64,000 bases of DNA from Variovorax paradoxus (GCF_018614915.1 NZ_JAGGNU010000052.1:62001-126000); one strand, 5' to 3'. Counted from the first letter of the stretch, positions 35,093 through 44,594 are shown. Translations and numbers: made by a program. Notes: a model not told the origin generated them from the sequence alone.

Positions 35093-35908
35093 ATGTCCCG
35101 CTACGCGCTCGAACTCCTCGACATCGGCTGCACCTTCCGCGCGAAGGACGCGCAAGGCCAGCGCTACACCGCCGTCGCGGGCACCACGCTGCGCATTGGG
35201 GAGGGCGAGTTCGTCTCGGTCGTCGGCCCCACCGGTTGCGGCAAGTCGACGCTGCTCAATGTCGGCGCCGGCCTGCTCGAACCGTCCTCGGGCACGGTCA
35301 AGATCTTCGGCCAGCCGCTGGCGGGCATCAATTCCCGGGCCGGCTACATGTTCCAGACCGAGGCGCTCATGCCGTGGCGCAGTGCGCTCGCCAACGTGAT
35401 GGTGGGCCTGCAGTACCGCGGCGTATCGGATGACGAGGCGAGGGCGCAGGCCGAGCAATGGCTCTCGCGCGTGGGCCTGAGAGGCTTCGGCGACCGCTAC
35501 CCGCACCAGCTCTCCGGCGGCATGCGCAAGCGGACCGCGCTCGCGCAGGTGCTGGCGCTGGATCCCGACATCATTCTGATGGACGAACCCTTCAGCGCGC
35601 TCGACGTCCAGACGCGGCAGCTGATGGAGAACGAGGTGCTCGAGCTCTGGGCCGACAAGAAGAAGGCGGTGCTCTTCATCACGCACGACCTCGACGAGGC
35701 CATCGCGATGAGCGACCGCGTGGTGGTGCTGTCGGCCGGGCCGGCCACGCATCCGATCGGCGAGTTCGCGATCGACCTTCCGCGCCCGCGCGACGTGGCC
35801 GAGGTGCGCACGCATCCGCGCTTCGTCGAACTGCACACGCAGATCTGGAACGTGCTGCGCGACGAGGTGCTCAAGGGCTATGCACAGCAACTGCAGAAAG
35901 CGGCCTGA
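35093..35908 (+). CDS. NitT/TauT-type ABC transporter ATP-binding protein
   Basis: A 271-residue ATPase with Walker A VGPTGCGKST, Q-loop YMFQTEALMPWRSALANV typical of the SsuB/TauB group, signature LSGGMRKRTALAQ and Walker B IILMDEPFSALD. It energises the permease three bases downstream. The ATG has only a weak ribosome site after the T-run terminator. Confidence 0.93.
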   Translation: MSRYALELLDIGCTFRAKDAQGQRYTAVAGTTLRIGEGEFVSVVGPTGCGKSTLLNVGAGLLEPSSGTVKIFGQPLAGINSRAGYMFQTEALMPWRSALANVMVGLQYRGVSDDEARAQAEQWLSRVGLRGFGDRYPHQLSGGMRKRTALAQVLALDPDIILMDEPFSALDVQTRQLMENEVLELWADKKKAVLFITHDLDEAIAMSDRVVVLSAGPATHPIGEFAIDLPRPRDVAEVRTHPRFVELHTQIWNVLRDEVLKGYAQQLQKAA

Positions 35909-35910
35909 GC

Positions 35911-36744
35911 ATGCGCCTTCGCCCGAACGAGAACAACGCGCGCTTCTGGCAGGTCGCGCTGCTGATCGTCCTGCTGCTGCTGTGGCATCTGCTTTCGCGC
36001 GACCAGCAGTTCGCTTTCTTCCTCGGCGAGCCGATCAAGGTCGCGGGCCGGGTCTGGAGCTGGTTCCTGCCTTTCGCCGTGCCGCCGAACCTGCTGTTTC
36101 CGGACGGATTGCCGGGCAACGCCGACATCTACCGGCACCTGGGCACGACGCTGGTCGAGACCGTGCTGGCCTTCGGCATCGGCACGCTGCTCGGGCTGGC
36201 CTGCGGGCTCTGGCTGGCGCTGGCGCCGACCGCGAGCCTGATCCTCGACCCCTACATCAAGGCCGCGAACTCGATGCCGCGCGTGATCCTGGCGCCGATC
36301 TTCGCGCTGTGGTTCGGCCTCGGCATCTGGAGCAAGGTGGCGCTCGCGGTCACGCTGGTGTTCTTCATCGTGTTCTTCAACGTCTACCAGGGCGTGCGCG
36401 AAGTGAGCCCGGTGGTGCTGGCCAATGCGCGCATGCTCGGCGCGAGCCAGCGGCAATTGCTGCGCACGGTGTACCTGCCGAGCGCGACCAGCTGGGTGTT
36501 CTCGAGCCTGCACACCTCGGTGGGGCTGGCCTTCGTCGGCGCGGTGGTGGGGGAGTACCTGGGTTCGGCGCGCGGCGTCGGCTACCTGATCCTGCAGGCC
36601 GAAGGCACTTTCGACGTCAACACGGTCTTCGCCGGCATCGTGGTGCTGACCGCCTTCGCACTGGCGCTCGACGGCATCGTCGGTGTCATCGAGAAGCGCC
36701 TCATGAAATGGCAGCCGCGCAGCGGCGAGACCGAGAAGCTCTGA
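35911..36744 (+). CDS. NitT/TauT-type ABC transporter permease
   Basis: A 277-residue inner-membrane permease with six helices and the EAA-like loop NARMLGASQRQLLRTVYLPSA. Third gene of the importer, with only two bases between it and the ATPase gene. It ends ten bases before the convergent mltD stop. Confidence 0.93.
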   Translation: MRLRPNENNARFWQVALLIVLLLLWHLLSRDQQFAFFLGEPIKVAGRVWSWFLPFAVPPNLLFPDGLPGNADIYRHLGTTLVETVLAFGIGTLLGLACGLWLALAPTASLILDPYIKAANSMPRVILAPIFALWFGLGIWSKVALAVTLVFFIVFFNVYQGVREVSPVVLANARMLGASQRQLLRTVYLPSATSWVFSSLHTSVGLAFVGAVVGEYLGSARGVGYLILQAEGTFDVNTVFAGIVVLTAFALALDGIVGVIEKRLMKWQPRSGETEKL

Positions 36745-36754
36745 ACTTCTTTCT

Positions 36755-38344
36755 TCAGCGCTTCTTCTTTTTCGACGGCGTGCCGCCGCGCTTCTCGCGC
36801 ACGATCTTGGGCGAGGACGCCTTGGCCTCCGGTGCGCTCTTGCCGGCACTGGTCTTGACCACGCCGCCGCCGCGCTGGCTGGTGACCACCGCCGTGCCGG
36901 AGCGCACGCCTCGGCCCACGCGTTCGGCCCTCGCGGCCTTCACCGGCAGGTAGACCACGACCTGGAAGCCGCGCTGGAAGGCATGGTTGGTCTTGACGTC
37001 GTTCCACTCGGCGACGCTGGCCGGGCTGAGCCTGTAGCGGCGCGCGATGCTCGCGACGCTGTCGCTGCGGCCGGCCTTCACGAGCGTGCGGCGCGTGACG
37101 AGCTCGGGCTGGAAGCTCAGGTGGCCGGTGTCGGCGACCAGCGCCTGGACATCCTCCTGCACGCGGGCGCCACGCGGCACGATCAGCGTCGAGCCGGCTT
37201 TGATGAGCATGCGCGGCGGCACGCTGTTGATGGCGCGCAGGTCCGACTCGCTCATGCCGGAGCGCTGAGCGGCGTCGGACGCGGTCATCGTCGAAGGCAC
37301 GGTCCAGGCGGTCCAGCTCGCGTACTGCCCCTGGCTGTAGGCCTCGAAGTTGCGCTGGAACACGGCAGCGTTGTCCCAGGGCAGCAGGATCTCCGGCGTG
37401 CCTGCGGCCAGCAGCACCGGCTTGTGCGCGGAGGGGTTGAGCGCCCGGAAGTCGTCGATCTTCACGTCGGCCAGCTTGGCGGCCAGCGCCACGTCGAGGT
37501 CGCGCTTGAGCGTGACGGTCTGGAAGTAGGGATGGTTGGCGATCAGCGGCAGCTCGGCGTTGAAGCGCTCCGGATTGGCAACGATGTTCTTGACCGCCTG
37601 CAGCTTCGGCACGTAGAGCCGGGTCTCGGCCGGCATGGAGAGATCGGTGTAGCCGGTGGGCAGGCCAGCACGCTTGTTCTTGGCGATCGCACGGCCGACG
37701 CTGCCTTCGCCCCAGTTGTAGGCGGCGAGCGCGAGGTGCCAGTCGCCGAACATGCCGTAGAGCTTCTGCAGGTAGTCGAGCGCCGCGCGGGTCGACGCGA
37801 CCACGTCGCGCCGATCGTCGCGGAAGATGTTCTGCTTCAGGTCGAAGTCGGTGCCGGTGGCGGGCATGAACTGCCACATGCCCGCGGCCTTGGCGCTGGA
37901 GATCGCCTGCGGGTTGAAGGCGCTCTCGATGTAGGGCAGGAGCGCGAGCTCGGTCGGCATGTCGCGGCGTTCGAGCTCTTCGACAATGTGGAAGATGTAG
38001 CGGCTCGAGCGCTCGGTCATGCGCTGCATGTAGTCGGGCCGGCTCGCGTACCACTGCTCGCGGTCGGCGACCAGTTCGCTCTGGAGGTCCGGCATCTTGA
38101 AGCCGCGGCGGATGCGCTCCCACATGTCGGCCGGCGGCGCCAGCGTGACCACCGAGCGGGACTTGGTGTCGCCCGAGACGATGGGGGTGAGCGGTCCGCC
38201 GGGATAAACAGGCGCCGCGGCGGGAGCGCTGGAAGCAGAAGGTGAAGAGCTGGGGGCGGAAGAGGTGGAGCCCGTGCCGGTGGTGCTCGCGCAGCCTGCG
38301 AGGAACAGGGAACCTGCGAGGCAGGCAGCAGCGATAAATTTCAT
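36755..38344 (-). CDS. mltD: Membrane-bound lytic murein transglycosylase D
   Basis: A 529-residue lipoprotein with signal peptide and lipobox SLFLAGC. The SLT domain has catalytic Glu in LLPYIESAFNPQAIS, then GMWQFMPATG and NWGEGSVGRAI. Two C-terminal LysM-like repeats (RAINSVPPRMLIKAGSTLIVP and VKAGRSDSVASIARRY) bind peptidoglycan, and a very basic tail ends KKKKR. It cleaves glycan strands in the periplasm. ATG 38344 is chosen; an in-frame ATG 38362 would add six residues. The gloB remnant lies directly upstream. Confidence 0.93.
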   Translation of the reverse strand: MKFIAAACLAGSLFLAGCASTTGTGSTSSAPSSSPSASSAPAAAPVYPGGPLTPIVSGDTKSRSVVTLAPPADMWERIRRGFKMPDLQSELVADREQWYASRPDYMQRMTERSSRYIFHIVEELERRDMPTELALLPYIESAFNPQAISSAKAAGMWQFMPATGTDFDLKQNIFRDDRRDVVASTRAALDYLQKLYGMFGDWHLALAAYNWGEGSVGRAIAKNKRAGLPTGYTDLSMPAETRLYVPKLQAVKNIVANPERFNAELPLIANHPYFQTVTLKRDLDVALAAKLADVKIDDFRALNPSAHKPVLLAAGTPEILLPWDNAAVFQRNFEAYSQGQYASWTAWTVPSTMTASDAAQRSGMSESDLRAINSVPPRMLIKAGSTLIVPRGARVQEDVQALVADTGHLSFQPELVTRRTLVKAGRSDSVASIARRYRLSPASVAEWNDVKTNHAFQRGFQVVVYLPVKAARAERVGRGVRSGTAVVTSQRGGGVVKTSAGKSAPEAKASSPKIVREKRGGTPSKKKKR

Positions 38345-38670
38345 CGAATGTTGTTTTTCCATTGCGGAGGCAGCGTTGGCGCGCCGCGCGCACGCATTGC
38401 TTCGCAATGCGCGGGGTACTGAGTCGGATCGGCACTGTCAGGTTCCGCCACCTGCGCGCGGCCAGGGTTAGCAAGTGTGTATTCGTGCTTGCCGCCGGTG
38501 CGATCGGGACGGTGGCGCGTGACTAGAATCGCGGCCAGCTGCAGATTGCCGCGCTCGAGTGCTTCGAACACCGGCGCGGCTTCCACCGGGTCCACCGCGA
38601 TCGCATTGCGATCGTCCTGCAGCATCCAGATGTAGTTGTCGGCGAAGGCGGGCAGCGGAACGAGGGTCAT
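38341..38670 (-). pseudogene. gloB: Degenerate glyoxalase II (GloB) remnant
   Basis: A 109-codon open frame. Its first 50 residues (MTLVPLPAFADNYIWMLQDD...ILVT) match the start of hydroxyacylglutathione hydrolase. The zinc-binding THHHPDHTGG motif has become TRHRPDRTGG, with three metal ligands changed to Arg. After that the sequence jumps to what resembles the family C-terminus (YPAHCEAMRARGAPTLP), so roughly 150 central residues are deleted. It cannot bind the di-zinc centre. gloB beside mltD and divergent from a methyltransferase is the usual arrangement in related genomes, so this is decay in place. Its ATG overlaps the divergent methyltransferase ATG. Confidence 0.8.
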
Positions 38671-39454
38671 GAGCGGTCAAATTATAGGTTTGCATGATTG
38701 GTTCGAGACCCCCCCCGGCCGCTATCTGCTGGCCTGGGAGCAGGCCCAGTTCGACCAGGCAGTGGCCGACGTGTTCGGCTACCACGCCCTGCAGCTCGGC
38801 CTGGCGGAGATAAAGGGCCTGCGGGCCAATCGCATGCCGCATCGCTGGCTGGCGCTGGACGATCCCGCGCTGGCGCCGAAGAGCGCGCTGGTCACCGATT
38901 TCACTGCGCTGCCTTTTTCAGCCAACAGCCTCGACCTGGTCGTGCTCCCGCATGCGCTCGAGCTCAGCCAGGACCCGCATGCGACGCTGCGCGAGGTCGA
39001 GCGCGTGCTGGTGCCGGAAGGCCGCGTCGTCATCTGCGGCCTCAACCCGGCCAGCCTGTGGGGGATGCGGCAGCGCCGCGCCCATCTTTACCGTCGCCTA
39101 GGCTTCGGCGAGCTGTTCCTGCCGGAGTCCGGCGACTTCATCGGCTACCGCCGCATGCGCGACTGGCTGCGGCTCTTGAGCTTCGAGGTCGAGTCCGGGA
39201 ATTTCGGCATCTACCGGCCGGCGGTGCGCAGCGAGGCCTGGCTGGAACGTTGCCGCTGGTTCGACACGGCCGGCGAGCGCTGGTGGCCGATCTTCGGCGC
39301 TGTTTATTTTCTGGTCGCGGTCAAGCGGGTACGCGGCATGCGGCTCTTGAGCGCCGACTGGCGGCGCGCCGCCCAGCGCGCGAGCGCGCCGGTGCCCATC
39401 GCCGGCAAGGTGCATCGCGCCGTGGTCAACAACAACGAGGAAGTTTTTTCTTGA
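38669..39454 (+). CDS. SAM-dependent methyltransferase (class I)
   Basis: A 261-residue cytosolic methyltransferase of the Methyltransf_11 type. The SAM motif is unusual (no clear GxGxG), but the post-I/II regions LVTDFTALPFSANSLDLVVLPHALELSQDPHATLREVERVLVPEGRVVICG are typical. Substrate unknown. GAGGG lies five bases before the ATG. It overlaps rnhA by TTGA. Confidence 0.88.
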   Translation: MSGQIIGLHDWFETPPGRYLLAWEQAQFDQAVADVFGYHALQLGLAEIKGLRANRMPHRWLALDDPALAPKSALVTDFTALPFSANSLDLVVLPHALELSQDPHATLREVERVLVPEGRVVICGLNPASLWGMRQRRAHLYRRLGFGELFLPESGDFIGYRRMRDWLRLLSFEVESGNFGIYRPAVRSEAWLERCRWFDTAGERWWPIFGAVYFLVAVKRVRGMRLLSADWRRAAQRASAPVPIAGKVHRAVVNNNEEVFS

Positions 39455-39900
39455 ACGAAGTACAGATCTACACCGACGGCGCCTGCAAGGGCAATCCCGG
39501 TCCTGGCGGCTGGGGCGCATGGCTCAAGTCGGGCGCCACCGAGAAGGAACTCTTCGGCGGCGAACTCAACACGACCAACAACCGCATGGAACTCAAGGCC
39601 GTGATCGAAGGCCTGCGCGCGCTCAAGCGCCCGTGCAAGGTCGTGCTCTATCTCGACAGCCAGTACGTGCGAATGGGCATCACCGAATGGATCCGCGGCT
39701 GGAAGGCCAAGGGCTGGCGCACCTCGACCAAGCAGCCGGTCAAGAACGTCGAGCTGTGGCAGGAACTCGACAAGCTGGTGGCGGAGGGCGGCCACCAGAT
39801 CGAGTGGCGCTGGGTCAAGGGGCACTCGGGCGACGTGGGCAACGAGCGCGCCGACATGTTGGCCAACAAGGGCGTGGAGCGCGCGCTGGGGCGGCTCTAG
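39451..39900 (+). CDS. rnhA: Ribonuclease HI
   Basis: A 149-residue endonuclease that degrades RNA in RNA-DNA hybrids. The catalytic set is present: Asp in IYTDGACKGNPG, Glu in TTNNRMELKAVIEGL, Asp in LYLDSQYV and the C-terminal Asp in VGNERADMLANKG, with the flexible-loop His in VKGHSGD. The start is TTG 39451, overlapping the methyltransferase stop and preceded by GAGGAA. The 3' end overlaps the convergent cNMP gene by four bases. Confidence 0.96.
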   Translation: MNEVQIYTDGACKGNPGPGGWGAWLKSGATEKELFGGELNTTNNRMELKAVIEGLRALKRPCKVVLYLDSQYVRMGITEWIRGWKAKGWRTSTKQPVKNVELWQELDKLVAEGGHQIEWRWVKGHSGDVGNERADMLANKGVERALGRL

Positions 39901-40400
39901 AGAGGAGCCGGCAAGGTCACGATGCGCTCGGGCGTCTCGAGCACCGCGCCCATTCGGGCACGGAACAACTGCTCGTCGGTGGCGCGCAGGCGGCGGCTGA
40001 TCTCGCGGCCGATGTTCATCTGGATCAACGCGAATTGCGCGGGGTCGTGCTCGAACAGGCGATAGAGGTTGTCGGGCGTGAGCCGGATCGCTCTGCAGTC
40101 TTCGTCGGCGCGCACCGAGGCGCTGCGCGGAAACAGGTCGAGCAAGGCCATCTCGCCGAAGCAGTCGCCCTGGGCGAATCGCCGCAGCAGCAGTTGACCG
40201 CCTTGCCAGCTCTTGGAAACGGTCACGCGCCCGCTTTCGAGCACGTACATGCCGTCGGCCGGGTCGCCTTCGCGGAAGAAGAAGTCGCCCGTGCGAACCT
40301 GGATCACGGGCGCGGGCTCCAGCAGGAACTCGATGGCCTCTGCGCCGATGGCGCCGAAGATCGGCATCTGCTGCATCAGTTCGATCCGCGCTGCGAGCAT
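39897..40400 (-). CDS. Cyclic-nucleotide-binding domain protein without DNA-binding domain
   Basis: A 167-residue protein consisting of a single cNMP-type beta-barrel (about 15-135, with FFFREGDPADGMYVLESGRVTV and GDCFGEMALLDLFPRSASV) and a short helical tail. The GEMALLD...RSAS segment matches the phosphate-binding cassette, so it may truly bind cAMP or cGMP, but there is no helix-turn-helix. ATG 40400 has GGAG six bases upstream and is preferred over ATG 40406. It follows moeA on the same strand. Confidence 0.82.
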   Translation of the reverse strand: MLAARIELMQQMPIFGAIGAEAIEFLLEPAPVIQVRTGDFFFREGDPADGMYVLESGRVTVSKSWQGGQLLLRRFAQGDCFGEMALLDLFPRSASVRADEDCRAIRLTPDNLYRLFEHDPAQFALIQMNIGREISRRLRATDEQLFRARMGAVLETPERIVTLPAPL

Positions 40401-40417
40401 GCGCATCTCCGGTGGGG

Positions 40418-41731
40418 CTAGATGACGCCTTCGAACATCATCACGTCGACCTGGTCGCCGGGCGCCACGCTGCCCTGCTCGTGGTGCAACACGACCAGAC
40501 CGTTGGCCTCGACCATCGAGCTCAGCACGCCCGAGCCCTGGTTGCCGGCGATGCGGACTTCGGGCATCGATCCCGGCACCACCTGCACCCGGCCGCGCTG
40601 GTATTCGGTGCGGCCCGGTTTCTTGCGGATCGAAGCCACGCTCCTGGCGCGCAGCAGGGGCGGTGGCGTGCAGCCTTCGCCGTGGCAACCCATCATTCGC
40701 AGCAGGGCCGGGCGCACGAAGGCGAGGAAGGTGACCATCACAGCCACCGGGTTGCCGGGCAGGCCGAACAGCACCGCCGTGCCCTCGGCTTCATCGGGCT
40801 TGGGGACGAGGCCCACTGCCATCGGCCGACCGGGCCGCATCGCGATGCGCCAGAAGGCCATGTCGCCAAGCTGCTGCATCACGGCGCGCGTGTGGTCGGC
40901 CTCGCCGACGCTGACGCCGCCGCTGGTGATGATCGCGTCAGCCTCGCGGGCGGCGCGGCGCAGCGTGTCGGCCAGTGCCGCAGGGTCGTCGCGCACCAAT
41001 CCCAGGTCGATCACTTCGCAGCCCAAGCGCGTGAGCAGGCCGAACACGGTGTAGCGGTTGCTGTCGTAGACCGCGCCTTCGCGCGGCAGCTCGCCGAGGC
41101 TCAGGATCTCGTCGCCGGTGGAGAAATAGGCCACGCGCAGGCGCCGCAGCACCGGCACCATCGGCAGCCCGAGGCTGGCGACCATGCCCAGCGCGGCGGG
41201 CGAGAGGCGCTCGCCGCGTTGCAGCGCGGCCTTGCCCTGCATCAGGTCCTCGCCGGCCAGGCGGCGGTTGTCGCCGCGCCGCAGCACCTTGGCCGGGAAC
41301 CGGACCTGGTCGGCTTCGATGAAACAAAACTCCTGCGGGATCACGGTGTCGAGGCCGGCGGGCATCATGGCGCCGGTCATGATCTTGACCGCGTCGCCCG
41401 GGCCGAGCGGGCCGCGCCAGGCGGCGCCGGCCAACGCGGTCCCGACCACGCGCAGGCTGATCGAAGCATCGCTCGATGCGGCTGCAGGAAGCAGCGCGCC
41501 GTCGAAGGCGAAGCCGTCCATCGCCGAGTTGTCGTGCGGCGGCACGCTGACGGGCGAGATGATGTCCTCGGCCAGCACGCGGCCGAGCGCGTCGCGCAGT
41601 GCGATGCGCTCGGCTTGCGTGACGACGGCGGGTTCTGCGAGCCGGGCCAGGAAGGACTGCACCGCATCGACGCCCAGGGCCTTCGGGTCGTAGCCGGCCA
41701 GGGCGGCGGCAATCTCGGCAATGCGGCTCAT
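40418..41731 (-). CDS. moeA: Molybdopterin molybdenumtransferase MoeA
   Basis: A 437-residue enzyme that inserts molybdate into adenylylated molybdopterin. MoeA motifs are intact: PPHDNSAMDGFA, KIMTGAMMPAGLDTVI, FSTGDEIL, ITSGGVSVGEADHT and FGLPGNPVAVMVTF. Last gene of the moaA-mobA-moeA set; its ATG overlaps the mobA stop. Full family length. Confidence 0.96.
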   Translation of the reverse strand: MSRIAEIAAALAGYDPKALGVDAVQSFLARLAEPAVVTQAERIALRDALGRVLAEDIISPVSVPPHDNSAMDGFAFDGALLPAAASSDASISLRVVGTALAGAAWRGPLGPGDAVKIMTGAMMPAGLDTVIPQEFCFIEADQVRFPAKVLRRGDNRRLAGEDLMQGKAALQRGERLSPAALGMVASLGLPMVPVLRRLRVAYFSTGDEILSLGELPREGAVYDSNRYTVFGLLTRLGCEVIDLGLVRDDPAALADTLRRAAREADAIITSGGVSVGEADHTRAVMQQLGDMAFWRIAMRPGRPMAVGLVPKPDEAEGTAVLFGLPGNPVAVMVTFLAFVRPALLRMMGCHGEGCTPPPLLRARSVASIRKKPGRTEYQRGRVQVVPGSMPEVRIAGNQGSGVLSSMVEANGLVVLHHEQGSVAPGDQVDVMMFEGVI

Positions 41732-42375
41732 CGGTTTTCGAGCCCGTGCAGTTCGGCCAGGGTGTTCGCGTTGAAGAACGCGTCGGGCGCGTCGCCGGGG
41801 CGGTCGAAGGGCACCAGCACCGTGCGGTGCTGCGCGGTCCAGCGGTCGATCTTGCGGCCGCCATCCTGGGTGAAGCGGACCAGGCTTTCGAGCAGCGTGG
41901 CGCGCAGCAGGCAGAACACGGGCTGCGGGCGCAGCACCGATGCACCGTCGGACTCGGCGGCGAGTTCGGGCGCGCTCACCATCGCGATCTCGGCATCGTC
42001 GGCCAGCAGGGCCTCGCCCAAGCGGCTCGCCAGGTCGAGCGGGAACAGCGGCGTGTCGCAAGGCACGGTCAGCAGGTAGGGCGTTTCGCAGCGCTCCAGG
42101 CCGGTCAGGAACCCGGCCAGCGGCCCGGCGTAGTCGGCCAGGCCGTCGGGCCAGACCGGCGCACCGAAGGATTCGTAGGCCGACAGGTTGCGGTTGGCGT
42201 TGACCATCAGCTCGCCGACCTGCGTGCCCAGGCGCATCAGCGCGTGCATCGCGAGCGGCGTGCCATTGAAGCTTTGCAGGCCCTTGTCGACCCCGCCCAT
42301 GCGCGAGCCGCGCCCGCCGGCGAGCACGAGGCCGGTGATCTCGCCGGGGGGAATGGCGGCAGCGGGCACGTTCAT
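41728..42375 (-). CDS. mobA: Molybdenum cofactor guanylyltransferase MobA
   Basis: A 215-residue nucleotidyltransferase that attaches GMP to Mo-molybdopterin, making the dinucleotide cofactor of DMSO-reductase-family enzymes. The signature LVLAGGRGSRMGGVDKGL is at about 17-34, and the metal-binding VPCDTPLFP is present. Overlaps moaA upstream and moeA downstream by four bases each. Confidence 0.95.
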   Translation of the reverse strand: MNVPAAAIPPGEITGLVLAGGRGSRMGGVDKGLQSFNGTPLAMHALMRLGTQVGELMVNANRNLSAYESFGAPVWPDGLADYAGPLAGFLTGLERCETPYLLTVPCDTPLFPLDLASRLGEALLADDAEIAMVSAPELAAESDGASVLRPQPVFCLLRATLLESLVRFTQDGGRKIDRWTAQHRTVLVPFDRPGDAPDAFFNANTLAELHGLENR

Positions 42376-43490
42376 CCGCCGATATAGCTCATCTCGACGC
42401 GGCGCGGGGCGGCCGCATCCGTGTCGGGCCCGCGCAATGCGCGCAGTTCGGAGTAGCGGTCGGTGCGCCCTTGCCAGATGTGGCCGATGGCGGAGGCGAT
42501 CTGCGCATCGTCGGCGTCGCCGCGCAGCAGCGGACGCAAGTCGTGCCCGCTGCTGGCGAACAGGCAGAGGTAGAGCTTGCCTTCGGTCGACAGGCGCGCG
42601 CGACTGCAGTCGTGGCAGAAGGCCTGCGTCACGCTGCTGATCACGCCGATCTCGCCGCCGCCGTCGCGGTAGGCCCAGCGCTGCGCCGTTTCCCCGGGCG
42701 CGCTGGCTTCGAGCGGCACCAGCGGGAATTCGGAGTCGATGCGCGCCACCACCTCGGCCGAGGGCAGCACCTCGTCCATGCGCCAGCCGTTGGTGGCGCC
42801 GACGTCCATGTATTCGATGAAACGCAGCACCACGCCGGTGCCGCGGAAGCGGCGCGCCATCGGCAGGATTTCCTGCTCGTTGGTGCCGCGCTTGACGACC
42901 ATGTTGACCTTGATCGGACCGAGCCCGGCGGCGTGCGCGGCATCGATGCCCGCGAGCACCTGGGCCACCGGGAAGTCGACGTCGTTCATGCTGCGGAACA
43001 CCGTGTCGTCGAGGCCATCGAGACTCACGGTCACGCGCCGCAGGCCCGCGGCCTTCAGCGCTTCGGCCTTGCGTGCCAGCAGCGAGCCGTTGGTGGTCAG
43101 CGTGAGGTCGAGCGGGGCACCCTCTGGTGTGCGGAGCGCAGCCAGCTGCTCGATCAGCACCTCCAGGTTCTTGCGCAGCAGGGGCTCGCCGCCGGTGAGC
43201 CTGATCTTGTGCACCCCGTGCGTCGCGAAGATGCGCGCGAGTCGCGTGATTTCCTCGAAGCTCAACAGGGCGCTGTGGGGCAGGTACTGGTAGTTCTTGT
43301 CGAACACTTCCTTCGGCATGCAGTAGCTGCAGCGGAAGTTGCAGCGGTCGGTGACGCTGATGCGCAGGTCGGTGAGCGGACGCGAAAGACGGTCGAGCAG
43401 CACGCCGGTAGCAGGCACGGCGAGCTCCGGCACGACCGCCGGCCGACGGGCGCGACCGATCTCGGAGACGTGGACGACGTGTTTGCTCAT
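42372..43490 (-). CDS. moaA: GTP 3',8-cyclase MoaA
   Basis: A 372-residue radical-SAM enzyme for the first step of molybdopterin synthesis. The N-terminal 4Fe-4S motif is CNFRCSYC (Cys50, 54, 57) and the C-terminal cluster is CHDCSRARLSTEGKLYLC. TGGEPLLR and the C-terminal GG (SYIGG), which is essential in MoaA, are present. First gene of the molybdenum cofactor operon; moaCDE and mog are not in the window. Confidence 0.97.
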   Translation of the reverse strand: MSKHVVHVSEIGRARRPAVVPELAVPATGVLLDRLSRPLTDLRISVTDRCNFRCSYCMPKEVFDKNYQYLPHSALLSFEEITRLARIFATHGVHKIRLTGGEPLLRKNLEVLIEQLAALRTPEGAPLDLTLTTNGSLLARKAEALKAAGLRRVTVSLDGLDDTVFRSMNDVDFPVAQVLAGIDAAHAAGLGPIKVNMVVKRGTNEQEILPMARRFRGTGVVLRFIEYMDVGATNGWRMDEVLPSAEVVARIDSEFPLVPLEASAPGETAQRWAYRDGGGEIGVISSVTQAFCHDCSRARLSTEGKLYLCLFASSGHDLRPLLRGDADDAQIASAIGHIWQGRTDRYSELRALRGPDTDAAAPRRVEMSYIGG

Positions 43491-43569
43491 GGGGTGGCCA
43501 ATTTAACGCATCGGCCGGCGGGTTGCCGGTGCGCGCCTGCTTGGCCTGCTTGACCACGCAGGCAATGCC

Positions 43570-44331
43570 CTAGACGCAGCGCGCGCCGTCGACCTCGATA
43601 CAGACGCCGCTGATGAAAGACGCCTCGTCGCTCGCCAGGTAGAGCGCCGCATTGGCGACGTCGAGCGCAGTCGAGAAGCGGCCGAGCGGGATGGTGGCGC
43701 GGAACTTGGCCTTGCGCTCCTCGGTGACCGGGCCGCCGGCGAACTCGGCCGCCAGGCCGGTGTCGGGGTTGAACACGGGATTGATGCAGTTCACGCGGAT
43801 GTTGTCGGGGCCGAACTCGGCGGCGAGCGACTTGCTGGTGGTGATGACCGCGCCCTTCGAGCCGTTGTACCAGGTGAGGCCCGGTCGCGGCCGCACGCCG
43901 GCCGTGGACGCAATGTTGATGAAAGAGCCACCGCCATTGGCGCGGAATGCCGGCACGGCATGCACGGTCGACAGGTAGATGCTCTTCACGTTGACCGCAT
44001 AGCAGCGGTCGAACTCGTCCTCGCTCACCTCGAGTGCAGGGCGGTTGCGGTGCGTCCAGCCGGCGTTGTTGACCATCACGTCCAGCTTGCCGTTGCGCTG
44101 AACAGCGGCCTCGACCAGCGCCTTGACCTCGGCCGACTTGGTGACGTCGGCCGCGAAGAAGGAGGCCCGGCCGCCGGCACGCAGGATGGCTTCGACCACC
44201 TGTTCGCCGAGCGCGGTGTTGATGTCGTTCACGACGACCTGGGCGCCCTCGGCCGCCAGGCGTTTTGCGATGCCTTCGCCGATGCCGCCGCCGGCGCCGG
44301 TCACGATGATGGATTTGTCCTTGACGCGCAT
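43570..44331 (-). CDS. Short-chain dehydrogenase/reductase
   Basis: A 253-residue NAD(P)-dependent oxidoreductase of the classical SDR type. It has cofactor motif TGAGGGIGEG (11-20), NNAG, catalytic Ser and YNGSK (Tyr-x3-Lys), and C-terminal FISGVCIEVDG. Asp after the second strand (VVNDIN) favours NAD. Substrate unknown. It stands alone, with a separate leader on each side. Confidence 0.92.
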   Translation of the reverse strand: MRVKDKSIIVTGAGGGIGEGIAKRLAAEGAQVVVNDINTALGEQVVEAILRAGGRASFFAADVTKSAEVKALVEAAVQRNGKLDVMVNNAGWTHRNRPALEVSEDEFDRCYAVNVKSIYLSTVHAVPAFRANGGGSFINIASTAGVRPRPGLTWYNGSKGAVITTSKSLAAEFGPDNIRVNCINPVFNPDTGLAAEFAGGPVTEERKAKFRATIPLGRFSTALDVANAALYLASDEASFISGVCIEVDGARCV

Positions 44332-44594
44332 TCAGTCAGTCTCCGTTGGAATGAGAATGCGCAAGTGTAGGCACCTCTCCTGTAGGAAGTGGCTGAAGAT
44401 TTCAGTCCCGACCCCGGGTTTCGTCACCGGGCAACGAATGGACCGCCTACTACGGCTCTAGCTTGAATCGCCTCCCAGGCGTGCTCAACTGAACGCGATC
44501 TCGGCGCGGCTCCTTGCTGTGTCAGTGCTTGCCATCGGGCCCGCCGGCTCGGAGAATTCCTTCTTGCACGGCACACTCGCTGCCAGAGGATGTG

